Position numbers and translations under genes: made by a program. 64,000 nt of DNA from JAADJA01 sp963840975. GTDB lineage: Bacteria > Bacteroidota > Bacteroidia > Bacteroidales > JAADJA01. Shown here one piece after another: positions 44,593 through 54,679 of this stretch. Where the stretch lies: contig CAWJBC010000004.1 of assembly GCA_963840975.1 (NCBI GenBank), forward strand, positions 13,016 to 77,015. Direction: 5' to 3'. Position 1 is the first letter of the stretch, and every line of letters starts with the position of its first letter. The notes under the pieces are model-generated. The model saw nothing but the letters and a program-made list of their open reading frames with translations. It was not told where the DNA came from and ran no database searches.

Positions 44593-45162
44593 TTAATTCG
44601 GATGAAACATTTTGATTGAGCGTTGATTGGCTAAAATTTTCAACAACTTTCCTTTGGCGCGTGAAAAACGGGTACGGGAAGCGTTGTTGGAGATATTCAG
44701 TATTTGCGCTATTTCTTCATGGTCATATCCTTCGAAAAGGAAAAGGGAAAGCGCCACACGATGTTCCTCTGGAAGTAAGGGAATGGCTTTTTTAATTTCT
44801 TCGACCCTGTATTCTACCTGTTCATCGGAAGTGGTTGTATCTTCTGCGGCTTCGAATTGCATATTATCGAGAGGCAGTGTCTCTTTTCTCTTTTTTAAGG
44901 CATCAATGGAGTTGTTTACAACAATTCGCCTCAGCCAACCGCCAAAACTGCCGTCACCTTTGTACTCTTCAATTTTTCTGAAGGCATCAAGGAAAGATTC
45001 CTGCATTGCATCTTCCGCTTCGGCATTGTGATTCAATATTCTGAGACTCGTGTTGTACATCGGTTTATAATAAAGTTTATAAATTTCAAGCTGCGCTTTC
45101 TGGTCGTTTTTACGACACCTGTCAATCAATTCCTGGTGAATATTTTTTGAAGCAGCTTCCAA
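44593..45162 (-). CDS. ECF-type RNA polymerase sigma factor
   Basis: Sigma-70 family regulator of 189 residues with region 2 (NHNAEAEDAMQESFLDAFRKI and FGGWLRRIVVNNSIDALKKR) and region 4 (LPEEHRVALSLFLFEGYDHEEIAQILNI). Region 1 and 3 are lacking, as in ECF sigmas. It heads a four-gene operon with a putative anti-sigma protein and two secreted beta-helix-type proteins. A candidate self-controlled promoter lies upstream. Confidence 0.95.
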   Translation of the reverse strand: MEAASKNIHQELIDRCRKNDQKAQLEIYKLYYKPMYNTSLRILNHNAEAEDAMQESFLDAFRKIEEYKGDGSFGGWLRRIVVNNSIDALKKRKETLPLDNMQFEAAEDTTTSDEQVEYRVEEIKKAIPLLPEEHRVALSLFLFEGYDHEEIAQILNISNNASRTRFSRAKGKLLKILANQRSIKMFHPN

Positions 45163-45180
45163 TTTTTAAAACCTTTATTA

Positions 45181-45210
45181 GTATGACCTGAAAAAAAAAT
45201 GAATGTTACA
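45181..45210 (-). promoter_or_regulatory. Candidate ECF-type promoter of the sigma factor operon
   Basis: On the minus strand TGTAAC (45205-45210) and GTCATAC (45181-45187) are separated by 17 bp, resembling the AAC/GTC-type elements of ECF promoters, and lie 19 bp in front of the sigma factor start. Suggests autoregulation; inferred from sequence only. Confidence 0.4.
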
Positions 45211-45284
45211 GGTAAGGAAGTTTAAAGTGACAAAAATGTTTCAATTGCCTAACGTCAAAGAAGACCGGAATGAATTTAAGAAAA

Positions 45285-45310
45285 TTTAGTCAATCAAAAT
45301 TTTAGTCAAT
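45285..45310. repeat. Two TTTAGTCAAT words
   Basis: The decamer occurs at 45285-45294 and 45301-45310 and is the same word as in the gap near 25.0 kb. Confidence 0.6.
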
Positions 45311-45377
45311 TTTCACAAATGCCTTCGGCAAGTCAATCCTGTATCAACCTTTAGCTGATTGGCTGATTTTCCACAAC

Positions 45378-48298
45378 CTACTTCACCACCATCTTCCTGA
45401 CCCAAACATTGGTCTTGTCGCGAATTTCGATAATATAGATACCCCTTCCTTTATTGGTCAAATCAATTGATTGATTGTAATTTTCGGGGCTGTTAAAAGA
45501 AGATTGATAAACCATACGACCGGACAAATCGGAAATTTTGAGGTTTACCGGTCCGTTTATATCGTTCAATCTTAAGGTGAATGATCCACCCGAAGGGTTA
45601 GGGAAAATTGAAATTGCATCCGTTCCGGATTTCACCTCATTTGTATTGCTGAGAACACCATTGATCATCACATTATCAACGAAAATATTGTTTCCGAAAC
45701 TATTGAATGTTTCAAAGACAATTTTCAGATTAGGAACACCTGCCCAGGGTGTAAGATCAATCGAAATGCAGGGAGGATTTCCATCTGCCCCGCACCAATC
45801 ATCAGCAGATTGCGGCAAAAAGTTGGAGGGTGTAGGAGGTGCTGTTGCAAATTGATGAAGGCTGTCCTCACCCAACGATAGCAAGCGATGCAATAGGTAA
45901 CCGCAGTCGTCGGCAATATAAACAATAAGCGAGTCGGTGTATTGAGGGAGACGCTGCGCATAGGCAAACTGAAACTCAAGGGTTGCTTCAGTGTAATCTT
46001 TGAGATTAATCAGCGGACTGATCAACCTGTCGCGTTCGTATAGACCATTATAGCTTTTAATATTGACACAGGCAGCGCTGGTTCCGGGTTCATTTCCTCC
46101 CACAGTTTTTATTTCCCAGGTTTTACTGTTGTCAGGGTTTTCGATTGTCCACGATTTACTGTTAAAAAACAAGGATTCGAAATCATCCTCAAAAGGAAGA
46201 TATAATCCACCGGGGTAAATCATATCTGTTTTAATCAATGAATTTTGTCCATTCAGGTTGGAGGCGGTTAATGTAACATCATATGGCATAGGCAAGCCAA
46301 AAACAACCTGGGGATGTTGCGAATTTTCGTCTGTTCCGTTCACAAATGTAACCGAGTCGGGATAAAAGGTCCATAGCCATCCTATTGCATTATAAATGGA
46401 AGCATCAGTAAAAATGACTGTATCCATGGTACAGGGCTGAGATTTATTGGCTGTAAAGGCGACTTCGGGTAAAACTGTGGTATTGGAATTAATAAAATCA
46501 TGCATTACAACCGTATCCGAGCCTAAGAAGTTAGTTGCAATCAGGGTAACATCAAACAGTCCTGAAACAGGATAAACTATATTTTGCGGATTCTGATCAG
46601 TGGAAGTGGAAGGAACTCCTCCTTCAAAAGTCCAAAGCCATTGAGTCGGTTCATATTTCGATTGATCCATGAAGTTTACTCCGCTTCCCGTCGGGACAGA
46701 AGCAATATTCACATCAAAATCAGCAGAGGGTTTGTTGTCTAAATTCACGTAAGCCCACCATGTGCTCCATTGGTCCTGCGATCCGGGCAAATCGGCATAT
46801 TCCTGTAATGTCCAGAAATCCAAACCATCCAACGGGTCAACGACAGTTCCCGTATAATCACCCCACCGGTTTCGTGTACCACCATAGGTTTTGTAATAGG
46901 GTGCCAATCCATCCACAAACTGGTAGCTATCCCTGAGTGTATTGGGCGGATCATCAGCATACCTAAACGAATAACTGCCACCGGCATATTGTTCGGGCGA
47001 AAAACTTGCATAGCCGATGAGAATATCTTCACGGGAGTTTACAGCAATTGAAGCAAAGGCATAAAACATGTTTCCATCGGGGTCGTCAACCCTTCCACGC
47101 TGCAGTATGGTGCCATCCAAACCCAGCTCAAACCATTGAACAGCACATCTTGTTGGATTTTCAACAGGAAGATAAATATGATGAACGCACCATAATTTTC
47201 CATTCCTGTAAATCATATTCTCCATTCTTGCGTCAACCGTATTTATCTTTTCATCGCTGCCAAGTTGCGGGGCGAAATTTCCGCCGCCGGAATAGGATCC
47301 ATTGCTCCAGGGATCAGCTATTTCAATCAAACCGAGATCTTCCACCCACTCAAACCCAGGTTCACCTGTGACCCTCCAAAGGTTCAGGTATCCACTTCCA
47401 TTGATATTACCTCCTGCATTGTTTACCATGTAAATATCTTCTTCATTTTCATCGTAGGTAAAAGCCGGAACCAGCGTAAAACCATCATAAATCTCAAACC
47501 TGGTATAATCAGCAACAGGAGCATTATTGTACAGATCGTTTTTATCCAAAACAAATACAGTATTATAACCGAATCCTGAGCTAAACATGTTACCCGTAAC
47601 GACTATCCAGTTTTTATTAAAACCAAAATTCGGATAATCGAACCAATGGTTATTGTTGGGGTCGGTATCGAAAACATACCTGTACCAGTTTCCCGTTGGA
47701 TCGGAATTTTCAGAAACAGCCACCATCAGCCGCGACAAACCAACATCTGAACTGCTGGGCATGAGGAATATCCACCTGTCAGCATAAGGATCATAAATAA
47801 TTTTCGGGTCGAAAGTATCGCCCGATCCGGGCATTGGATACCAGAAATTTCCGGTTCCCACAGTGTAGATGGGGTTGCCGTCCCTATCCATAATCCTGAC
47901 ATCCGTATTCAGGGTTATCATCAGATGATTGGGACCTGCAGCCCCATTCACATCAGGCGGAATTGAATTATTATTGTCCTTTAATCCTAAAAAGTCTTTG
48001 GTTGGCAAGGGTGATGGATCTTTGACCAATGTATTTTCTAAGGAGTTGATTTTTCTTTCATCTTTATAAAGCATTTTCTTGTTCCGTCAATCGAAAACTC
48101 AGGATAAACAAACATTTCCTTATTCGGAACTTTCATTTTAATTTCATTCAGTGGGTGCTCTTTGTCCCAGGCTGCAATTTCACTGAAATTTATTACCGAT
48201 TTATAAGAGGATGTACCTTTGTGGGTATTGTAATTTTGTCCGAAAACGCCGGAAACAAAAATTACTAAAGCAATGGTTAAATGTGCCGGGTATTTCAT
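45378..48298 (-). CDS. T9SS sorting-domain protein with PKD domains, frameshifted near the N-terminus
   Basis: The signal peptide (MKYPAHLTIALVIFVSGVFG) starts at 48298, but that frame stops after 86 residues. The remaining 898 residues continue in another frame from 48074. Adding one A to the A4 run (TTTT at 48074-48077 on the plus strand) gives GTRKMLYKDERK and one protein of 973 residues. Its N-terminal part resembles secreted beta-propeller-like proteins (IPPDVNGAAGPNHLM, VALNSREDI-type strands). Two PKD domains follow (DFDVNIASVPTGSGV; VAFTANKSQPC), then a jelly-roll-like domain (DDFESLFFNSKSWTIENPD) and a type A sorting domain (FPNPSGGSFTL). Confidence 0.83.
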
Positions 48299-48374
48299 TT
48301 TATCCTAAAGTTTAATGATCATTTTTCGAAAACAAAAATAGGTATAGTTTCGCTGTTTACCAAGTAAAAGAAAA

Positions 48375-48399
48375 CCGGCATACCAAAACATGTTGCCGG
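48375..48399 (-). terminator. Terminator of the 1216-residue T9SS protein gene
   Basis: Stem CCGGCA/TGCCGG (48375-48380, 48394-48399), extended by flanking A-T pairs and followed by TTTT on the minus strand, 25 bp behind the stop at 48424. Confidence 0.75.
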
Positions 48400-48423
48400 C
48401 TTTAAATCCAATAAATATATGAC

Positions 48424-51400
48424 TTACCTAAGAATTACTTTTTTAACCTCGTTCAGTTGTTCATTCACCACCCTTACGAAATAAACGCCTTTCCCAAATT
48501 TACTCAGATCAGCAGTAATGGACTGTCCATGATTACAGCCGGAAGAATTATAAACACAGATGCCTTCTACCGTATAGATGGATATATTAGCATTTAAAAC
48601 AGTTGCAGGAAGATAAACATTTACAATGCCGTTTGAAGGATTGGGAAAAACCTGAATGGCATCAGCAAATGATGCTGTTTCGATGTCGGTAAGCAAACCG
48701 ATGGAAACATTATCAATATAAAGGCTGTTTCCAAAGTAGCTGTATGTTTCAAAAGCAATCTGTATATTCTCCTGTCCTGCCCATGCCGTAAGATCGAGGA
48801 AAATGCAATCGGCGCCCCAGCCATAACCGCACCAGTCATCTTCTGTTTGGGGCACAAATTTGGTATTCATCAGTTCATGGGTTGCAAAAGAGCCTGATCC
48901 GTTTTCACCACCGGCAAAAAGCCTTGTCCAGCTTTCTCCGCAATCGTTTGAAAGGTAAACAATCAGTGAATCCGTAACAGTAGCGTGTCGTTTTGCGTAG
49001 GCATGTTTAAAAGCCATGTAAACCTGACTGAGTCCGTCAAAATTGAGCATGGGTGTAATCATCCTGTCGCGGGGTCCGGGTGGCACCAAATAATCAAAGA
49101 AATTAAAATAAGCGGCTTTGTCGCCCGGTGCATTGCCTTCAACAGTAGCAATGTCCCAGGTAATACCAAAATCAGGATTTTCGATGGTCCAGCTTTTAGA
49201 ATCAAAGCTACCCGATTCAAAATCATCATAAAATGGAAGGTTCAAACCTCCGATATGAATGTAATCGTCCTTTACCAGTGTGCTGCTTCCGGTAGTATTT
49301 GTAACAGTCAAAGAAACCGAATAGCTTCCGGCAGCATTAAATATCACCTCTGGATTTTGGGAATTTTGACTCGTACCATTGGTAAAACTATATGTGAATG
49401 GTTCAATCATCCAGGTCCAGCCAGCCGGGCAGTTGAGCGATAAATCGGTAAACTGAATGGTGACACCTGAACAGGTAATAGAGTCGCTGGCAATAAAATT
49501 GACTACCGGTCCGGCCGATTCACTCACTATGATATATCCAGTCAGGGTTTTGGTATCTGTTCCTTCAGAATTGGTTACTGTAAGCGAAACGCTGTAGGTT
49601 CCTTCATTCATATAAACAATGTCCGCCGGATTTTTCAGAGTAGAAGTTGCTGGAGTTCCTCCTTCGAAGGTCCAACTCCAGGAAGTGGGCACGCCAGATG
49701 AAAGGTCAAAGAAATTCAGTCCACAACCAACGGAAACATTTGTTTCACTTGCTTCAAAATCAGCCTGGGGAATTCCATGCCACACTGGTGAAGACCATAA
49801 TCCCCGGCCATAGGTTCCTGCCCTGATCACATCATCCGAAGGATTAAGGGGATTATGATAAATTTCTATTTCGTTCACCGAAGCATCCACCGGAAGCCCT
49901 GTACTGAACATTACCCAGTCGGTGAGTGAGGCATCTTTGTAATAAACACCCGCATCCGACCCGACATAAATTCCATTAATGCTATTCTCATAAAAAACCA
50001 GAGAATTCATATTGATAGCAGGAAGTGTACCGCTAATATTTGTCCAGGAATATCCTTTGTTTTCGGACCAAAATACTTTGCTGCCGCGTGTAACCACGAC
50101 AACATTCTCGTTAAAAGGGTGTGTTTCCACATCCAAAATATTGCCGGAGCCAGGAAGATATGAACTAAGGTTAATCCATTCCGGAGTATTACTCATCACA
50201 TTGTCGCTGCGGTATAATTGTCCGCTTCTGGCATAGTAAAATAAGTCATAATTTGCAGGGGAGTGTTCTACAACACTTATATTGGCGGTTCCATCCGTTG
50301 TGATCTTTTTCCAAAGAAAATTATTTGTTTTAATCCCTTCTGCTCTCCATATATTTTTATACCCTCCGAACATGATATCTGAATTTCCTTCGTGAAGGCA
50401 GAACGGTGTAATCCAGCCGCCTTCCTCATCCATGCCGTGAGCTCCATTGCCACCTACCTGGTGTGAACCGTTATTGTTCAGCAATCGAAAAATGTCTCCA
50501 TAATAAATGGTAGCATAAGAATATGCAGGATTGGTATGGTCGAAACAACATTCCATTCCATCGCCCCCGGCACTCGTTTGCCAGTTAGGATTCCCATAAT
50601 AGGTAGATGTTCCGTTGTCCTGATAACCATTGATCACTTTGTCCTTATCGGTTTTTGACTGACCAATCTTGTAAACCTGGCTGATGGGAAGCCCGCTGGT
50701 TATTTCTGACCAGTTCGTTCCACCATTTGCAGTGTAATATATACCGCCATCATTTCCGGAATATAAACGGTTGTTTAAAGAATTGTATTCAAGCACATGC
50801 AAATCGGCGTGGACTGCCGGAACACTGCAATCGCCCCACCAATGCGAACTGATCTGCCATGTAACCCCTCCATCAGTAGATTTAAAGCAATTGACTCCAC
50901 CTGCAAAAACTGTGTTTTTATTATTGGGATCTACCGCCACATCCAGGTCGTACCATGCCTGACCTCCGTCACCTCCGGTGCAGCCCCAACTCATAATATT
51001 GGGAGTTGTTGACATCTCAGTAAATGAAGTTCCCCCATCGGTCGAACGGTAAATTCCTTTGTATGAATCACCATTTGAAAGGAGGCAATAAACGTAATTC
51101 GGGTCGTTAGGTGTTACAGCTATTACCGACCTGCTACCGCCTGGCATACCATTGGTGATCTGCTGCCATGTGGAGCCTTCATCAAGCGACCTGTAAAAGT
51201 TACCATTTCCACCGGCATACAAAATATCCGGATTTCCGGGTTTAAAAACAATATCTTTAAAACCACCGGATTTGATCTGTGTCCAGTCAGTCCCGGAATT
51301 GGATGTTTTATAAATTCCTGAACCTGCAGCGGCATAGATGACATCATGGTTGACAGGATGCTGCAAAAGTCTTCCCACAGTTGTTGTACCCATTCCTGTG

Positions 51401-52074
51401 TTAGACTGTTGCCATGTCAGACCTCCATCCAGACTTCTGAAAACACCTAAACCGGCAGCATCGCCAGCATCGCGGTCGCCGGTGCCGATTAAAATCTGGT
51501 CTGGATTGTTCCAATCAACGACGATGGAAGAAACGCCCAACGAAGGCAGACCATCCGTTGTACTGGTCCAATTTCCTGATGAAGCATCATATCTCCAGCA
51601 GCCACCAGCGGGCGCTCCAATGAAAACAATATTCGGGTCGGTAGGGTGAAATGCAATGGCATTGATCCTTCCAAGTCCTTCATAACCTTTGGACGGGACA
51701 GTGAAAGGACCAAGGTTAGTCCATTCGGCACCCGATTTTTTTGCATCGGGATGGGTGGCGACATAAGTCTGATATTCCTTGTAAACAATGTCAGGTTCAT
51801 GCCGGGTTCCGTCAGGATAAATGTGCCGACCCTGCCACCATTCCCAGCGCTTGAATTGTTTCCAGCCATTGCCTTTGGTTATTTCCCTGTTTTCCCAGTA
51901 GGCATTAAAAGCTTTTTGGACTTCGTAAAAATTGACCGAATGATCCTGCATCATTTCGATCCAGTAAGGGTAGTTGGAATAGTCGGTAGTTTGCTGTGTG
52001 TTGGTTTGTGAAAATGAATTAAAAACAATCAGCAATCCAATTAAAATAAATGAGAATCCTGTAAATTTTTTCAT
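48424..52074 (-). CDS. Large T9SS protein: sortilin/BNR-type propeller, two PKD domains, jelly roll
   Basis: Secreted protein of 1216 residues. After the signal peptide (MKKFTGFSFILIGLLIVFNSFS) comes a long region of BNR/sortilin-type repeats (VFRSLDGGLTWQQ, YKTSNSGTDWTQI, YRSLDEGSTWQQ, YRSTDGGTSF, FKSTDGGVTWQ, YYTANGGTNW), a predicted beta propeller. Two PKD domains (about 765-845 and 850-935) and a jelly-roll-like domain (DDFESGSFDSKSWTIENPD) follow, then a type A sorting domain. Such proteins are exported by the type IX system and act at the surface. Whether it is a glycoside hydrolase or binding protein is unclear. Confidence 0.9.
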   Translation of the reverse strand: MKKFTGFSFILIGLLIVFNSFSQTNTQQTTDYSNYPYWIEMMQDHSVNFYEVQKAFNAYWENREITKGNGWKQFKRWEWWQGRHIYPDGTRHEPDIVYKEYQTYVATHPDAKKSGAEWTNLGPFTVPSKGYEGLGRINAIAFHPTDPNIVFIGAPAGGCWRYDASSGNWTSTTDGLPSLGVSSIVVDWNNPDQILIGTGDRDAGDAAGLGVFRSLDGGLTWQQSNTGMGTTTVGRLLQHPVNHDVIYAAAGSGIYKTSNSGTDWTQIKSGGFKDIVFKPGNPDILYAGGNGNFYRSLDEGSTWQQITNGMPGGSRSVIAVTPNDPNYVYCLLSNGDSYKGIYRSTDGGTSFTEMSTTPNIMSWGCTGGDGGQAWYDLDVAVDPNNKNTVFAGGVNCFKSTDGGVTWQISSHWWGDCSVPAVHADLHVLEYNSLNNRLYSGNDGGIYYTANGGTNWSEITSGLPISQVYKIGQSKTDKDKVINGYQDNGTSTYYGNPNWQTSAGGDGMECCFDHTNPAYSYATIYYGDIFRLLNNNGSHQVGGNGAHGMDEEGGWITPFCLHEGNSDIMFGGYKNIWRAEGIKTNNFLWKKITTDGTANISVVEHSPANYDLFYYARSGQLYRSDNVMSNTPEWINLSSYLPGSGNILDVETHPFNENVVVVTRGSKVFWSENKGYSWTNISGTLPAINMNSLVFYENSINGIYVGSDAGVYYKDASLTDWVMFSTGLPVDASVNEIEIYHNPLNPSDDVIRAGTYGRGLWSSPVWHGIPQADFEASETNVSVGCGLNFFDLSSGVPTSWSWTFEGGTPATSTLKNPADIVYMNEGTYSVSLTVTNSEGTDTKTLTGYIIVSESAGPVVNFIASDSITCSGVTIQFTDLSLNCPAGWTWMIEPFTYSFTNGTSQNSQNPEVIFNAAGSYSVSLTVTNTTGSSTLVKDDYIHIGGLNLPFYDDFESGSFDSKSWTIENPDFGITWDIATVEGNAPGDKAAYFNFFDYLVPPGPRDRMITPMLNFDGLSQVYMAFKHAYAKRHATVTDSLIVYLSNDCGESWTRLFAGGENGSGSFATHELMNTKFVPQTEDDWCGYGWGADCIFLDLTAWAGQENIQIAFETYSYFGNSLYIDNVSIGLLTDIETASFADAIQVFPNPSNGIVNVYLPATVLNANISIYTVEGICVYNSSGCNHGQSITADLSKFGKGVYFVRVVNEQLNEVKKVILR

Positions 52075-52261
52075 GATAACCTCTTATATGAAATTAATCT
52101 TTTTAGTAAAAATATTTTAAGCAAAGCTAAACATGTTCGGGGAATAAACATCATTCAGACACTTGTAAATTTGTAATGGTTGCATATTTTTTAGTGGACT
52201 TTTTATTATTGGTTTAATTCCTGAAACCACAATTACAAAATGTTATTTTTACCTTTCAAAG

Positions 52262-52290
52262 AGCGACAGTCCACGGGCGGGACTGTCGCT
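52262..52290. terminator. Strong hairpin behind the kelch gene
   Basis: A perfect 11-bp stem AGCGACAGTCC/GGACTGTCGCT with a 7-base loop lies 66 bp behind the kelch gene stop. The T-tract after it is weak, so it may be a terminator or a small palindromic repeat. Confidence 0.55.
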
Positions 52291-52355
52291 AAGATTTTGG
52301 CTGCATAGCATACTAACTGGTAAAATGGTTCCCCGATCCAGTATACCGGGGTAAT

Positions 52356-53665
52356 TTATTTAACGATTAGTTTTTCTCTGATTTCCCCTTGATCGGTTAC
52401 CAGCTCAATAATATACATCCCAGGCTGAAGCTGTGAAATATCCATGGTATTATTCACCGGTTTCCCTTGCAGTACCTTTTGCCCGGTTTGGTTGTAGATA
52501 ACTATATTATCAACCGTTATTCCCTTTGGATCTGAAATGCTAAGATTATTAGTACATGGATTTGGATAAATTGTTATTGATACATCCTCATTAGATTGTG
52601 TTGTAATTCCTGTTTGAGGATCGTAAAATATTTCGACGGTTGAAACAACATTTCCCTGATCATTTCTACCACCTGCAACAACTAAATAATTGCCAACTCC
52701 TAACACAGAATGGTTCACAAGTTTCTCATTCAAAGCATCCGTCGTCCAGATATTGGAGTCCGGATCATAAATGTCAATAATTTTTAGTGGATTATTAAAA
52801 CCACTTCCTGTAAATTTGCCCCCTCCTACAAAATAAGCCTTTCCGTTAATAGTCGCACCGTTTTTAACAGCTGCTCGTGGGACTGATAGTGATGCTGTAT
52901 CCCAGTTTTCTGTCGAAGCATCATAAATATCAACTCTATCCGTTAGATTATTTATACCTGTAGCGCCCCCTGCATGATCACTTTGCTTCCTGCGTTGGTG
53001 GCACTTGCATGACTTCTGGCCAATGAAAGAGTATCAGTGCTCCAGGTACTAGTGGAAAAGTCGTAGATATCAACGACATTGGAAGTTCCTTCTGAATTTA
53101 GTCCACCCGCAAAGAAAGCGCTATCGCCAACAACAGCCGCCGCTATGGCTTCCCTTGCTTGTGAAAGGTTACTGGTTGTCCATTCTCCCGTTAGTGTATC
53201 GTAAATATCTACCACACTTTGATAAGTCAAGCTAGGAAACCGAACCCCACCCGCAAAAAGGACCTTGCTTCCATAACTTACTGCCGCAAGAGAGAATCTG
53301 TCAATGGAAAGATGTTCTACTGACCACTCCTGTGTTACAGTATTATAAATATCAACTGTATTGTAAGAAATATTCCAATCAAAACCACCCGCAAAAAAGA
53401 TCCTTGAACCACAAGATACTCCGGAAATTATTTCCCTGGCAACTGATAAATTGCCAGCAGTTTCCCAAACACCTGTTGACAAATCATATACCTCGACTTC
53501 TGTTAGATCTTCAAACCCATTGCTACCTCCGGCAAAATAGATTTTATTACCGACTGCTGCTGATCCCATATATTCTTTTCCCTCCGATAAATAAGTATAG
53601 CTCCACTGGCCTTGCGAAACAAAAGCAGCTAAAAAGAAAAATACTGATAGTAATGTTGTTTTCAT
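52356..53665 (-). CDS. Kelch-repeat T9SS protein, split by a one-base frameshift
   Basis: A secreted kelch beta-propeller protein. The first frame (53665 to 52952) has a signal peptide (MKTTLLSVFFFLAAFVSQGQ) and repeated motifs such as IYFAGGSNGFEDL, IFFAGGFDWNISYNTVDIY and VLFAGG. It then runs out of frame after SKVIM. In another frame the propeller continues (GATGINNLTDRVDIYDAST, AYFVGGGKFTGSGFNNP) and ends with the sorting domain (IYPNPCTNNLSI) at 52356. Adding one G near 52973 (ATGGCAGGG, giving AGG as in other repeats) restores one 436-residue protein. The indel is probably a sequence error. Confidence 0.85.
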
Positions 53666-53758
53666 AATGCCTCCTAATTTTTAAATTGTTTAATGAAGCA
53701 AAGTTACGGAGCGGTCTATGGCGAAATCAATCACCATTGTGTAGTATTTTTTAAGTGA

Positions 53759-54448
53759 CTATTTATTCAGGTATTTTAAAATGGCTTCGGTTCGGGTTCT
53801 TACCTGGAGCTTTTCGTAAATGTTGCGGATGTGGGTTCTTACGGTTTCGGTGCTGATGAACAAAATCCCGGCAATTTCCTTGTAGAAATATCCTTTTACA
53901 AGGTACGAAAGGATTTCCTCTTCCCTTTTTGTCAAACCCGGAAGCTGTTTGGCAGTGGCCGGAGGATGCTGAAAAGATTGAACTACTTTACGGGCAATCT
54001 CCCCCGACATTGGAGAACCGCCATGGTAAACATCCTGTATCGATTCGAGCAGCTTTGCAGGCGGTGTCTGCTTGAGAAGATATCCACTCGCACCGGCGGA
54101 AAGGGACTGGAATATGGCATCGGAATTTTCGAATACTGTTAGCATGATGAACAACATAGTAAGGTTTTGTTCTTTGAGTGCAATGATGCATTCTATGCCG
54201 CTCATGCCGGGCAAATTGATGTCCATCAGCACGACATCCGGCTTCGCTTCCGGAAGCCCTGCCAATGCATCTTCCCCGCTACCAAAGGCAGCCACACAGG
54301 AGAACCCAGGAGAACCGTTAAGCAGCATCTGCAATCCATCCCTGACCGTTTTATCATCTTCGACAACAGCGATCCGGATGACGGTATCTTTTATATTTTG
54401 TGAAGTTGACACAATTTCTTTTTCCAGAATAATATATTGATCAGTCAC
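53759..54448 (-). CDS. NarL/LuxR-type response regulator
   Basis: Regulator of 229 residues: receiver domain with VLMDINLPGMSG (phospho-acceptor Asp) and LLKQTPP, and LuxR-type helix-turn-helix LTKREEEILSYLVKGYFYKEIAGILFISTETVRTHI. An N-terminal extension of about 25 residues precedes the domain, so a later start is possible. It lies behind the PDZ-kinase gene on the same strand, with a palindromic repeat between. Confidence 0.93.
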   Translation of the reverse strand: MTDQYIILEKEIVSTSQNIKDTVIRIAVVEDDKTVRDGLQMLLNGSPGFSCVAAFGSGEDALAGLPEAKPDVVLMDINLPGMSGIECIIALKEQNLTMLFIMLTVFENSDAIFQSLSAGASGYLLKQTPPAKLLESIQDVYHGGSPMSGEIARKVVQSFQHPPATAKQLPGLTKREEEILSYLVKGYFYKEIAGILFISTETVRTHIRNIYEKLQVRTRTEAILKYLNK

Positions 54449-54574
54449 TGCTTTTTTAAATGGCTAAATTACAACAACCCATACCAGATTGTTATCCCCC
54501 ATTAGTAGTATTTTAATTTTCAGTCTTTTTCAAACCTGTAAAATTTAAAGGTACCGTTAAAATAAAAAATGGAT

Positions 54575-54657
54575 CGTCATTGCGAGTGAGGCACGAGCGA
54601 AGCAATCTGCAAATTAACAGATTGCTTCTCCCGCCAAAAGGCGGTATCGCAATGACG
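54575..54657. repeat. Palindromic repeat element (CGTCATTGCGA type)
   Basis: The 83-bp element has perfect outer arms CGTCATTGCGA (54575-54585) and TCGCAATGACG (54647-54657), an inner hairpin AGCAATCTG/CAGATTGCT and a third small one CCGCC/GGCGG. The GTCATTGCGA...AAGCAATCT wording matches a dispersed palindromic element known from many bacterial genomes. Only one copy is seen in this window. It sits between kinase and regulator genes. Confidence 0.75.
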
Positions 54658-54679
54658 GTGCAGTTATTGGGGCTTTCCA

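Noticed and set aside
47048..47579. Plus-strand frames inside the T9SS gene at 45.4-48.3 kb
   Set aside because: They are antisense to a conserved secreted protein and have no start context or motifs.
52331..52352. Second terminator behind the kelch gene (CCCCG/CGGGG)
   Set aside because: Short stem with a long loop and no T-tract; too weak to call.
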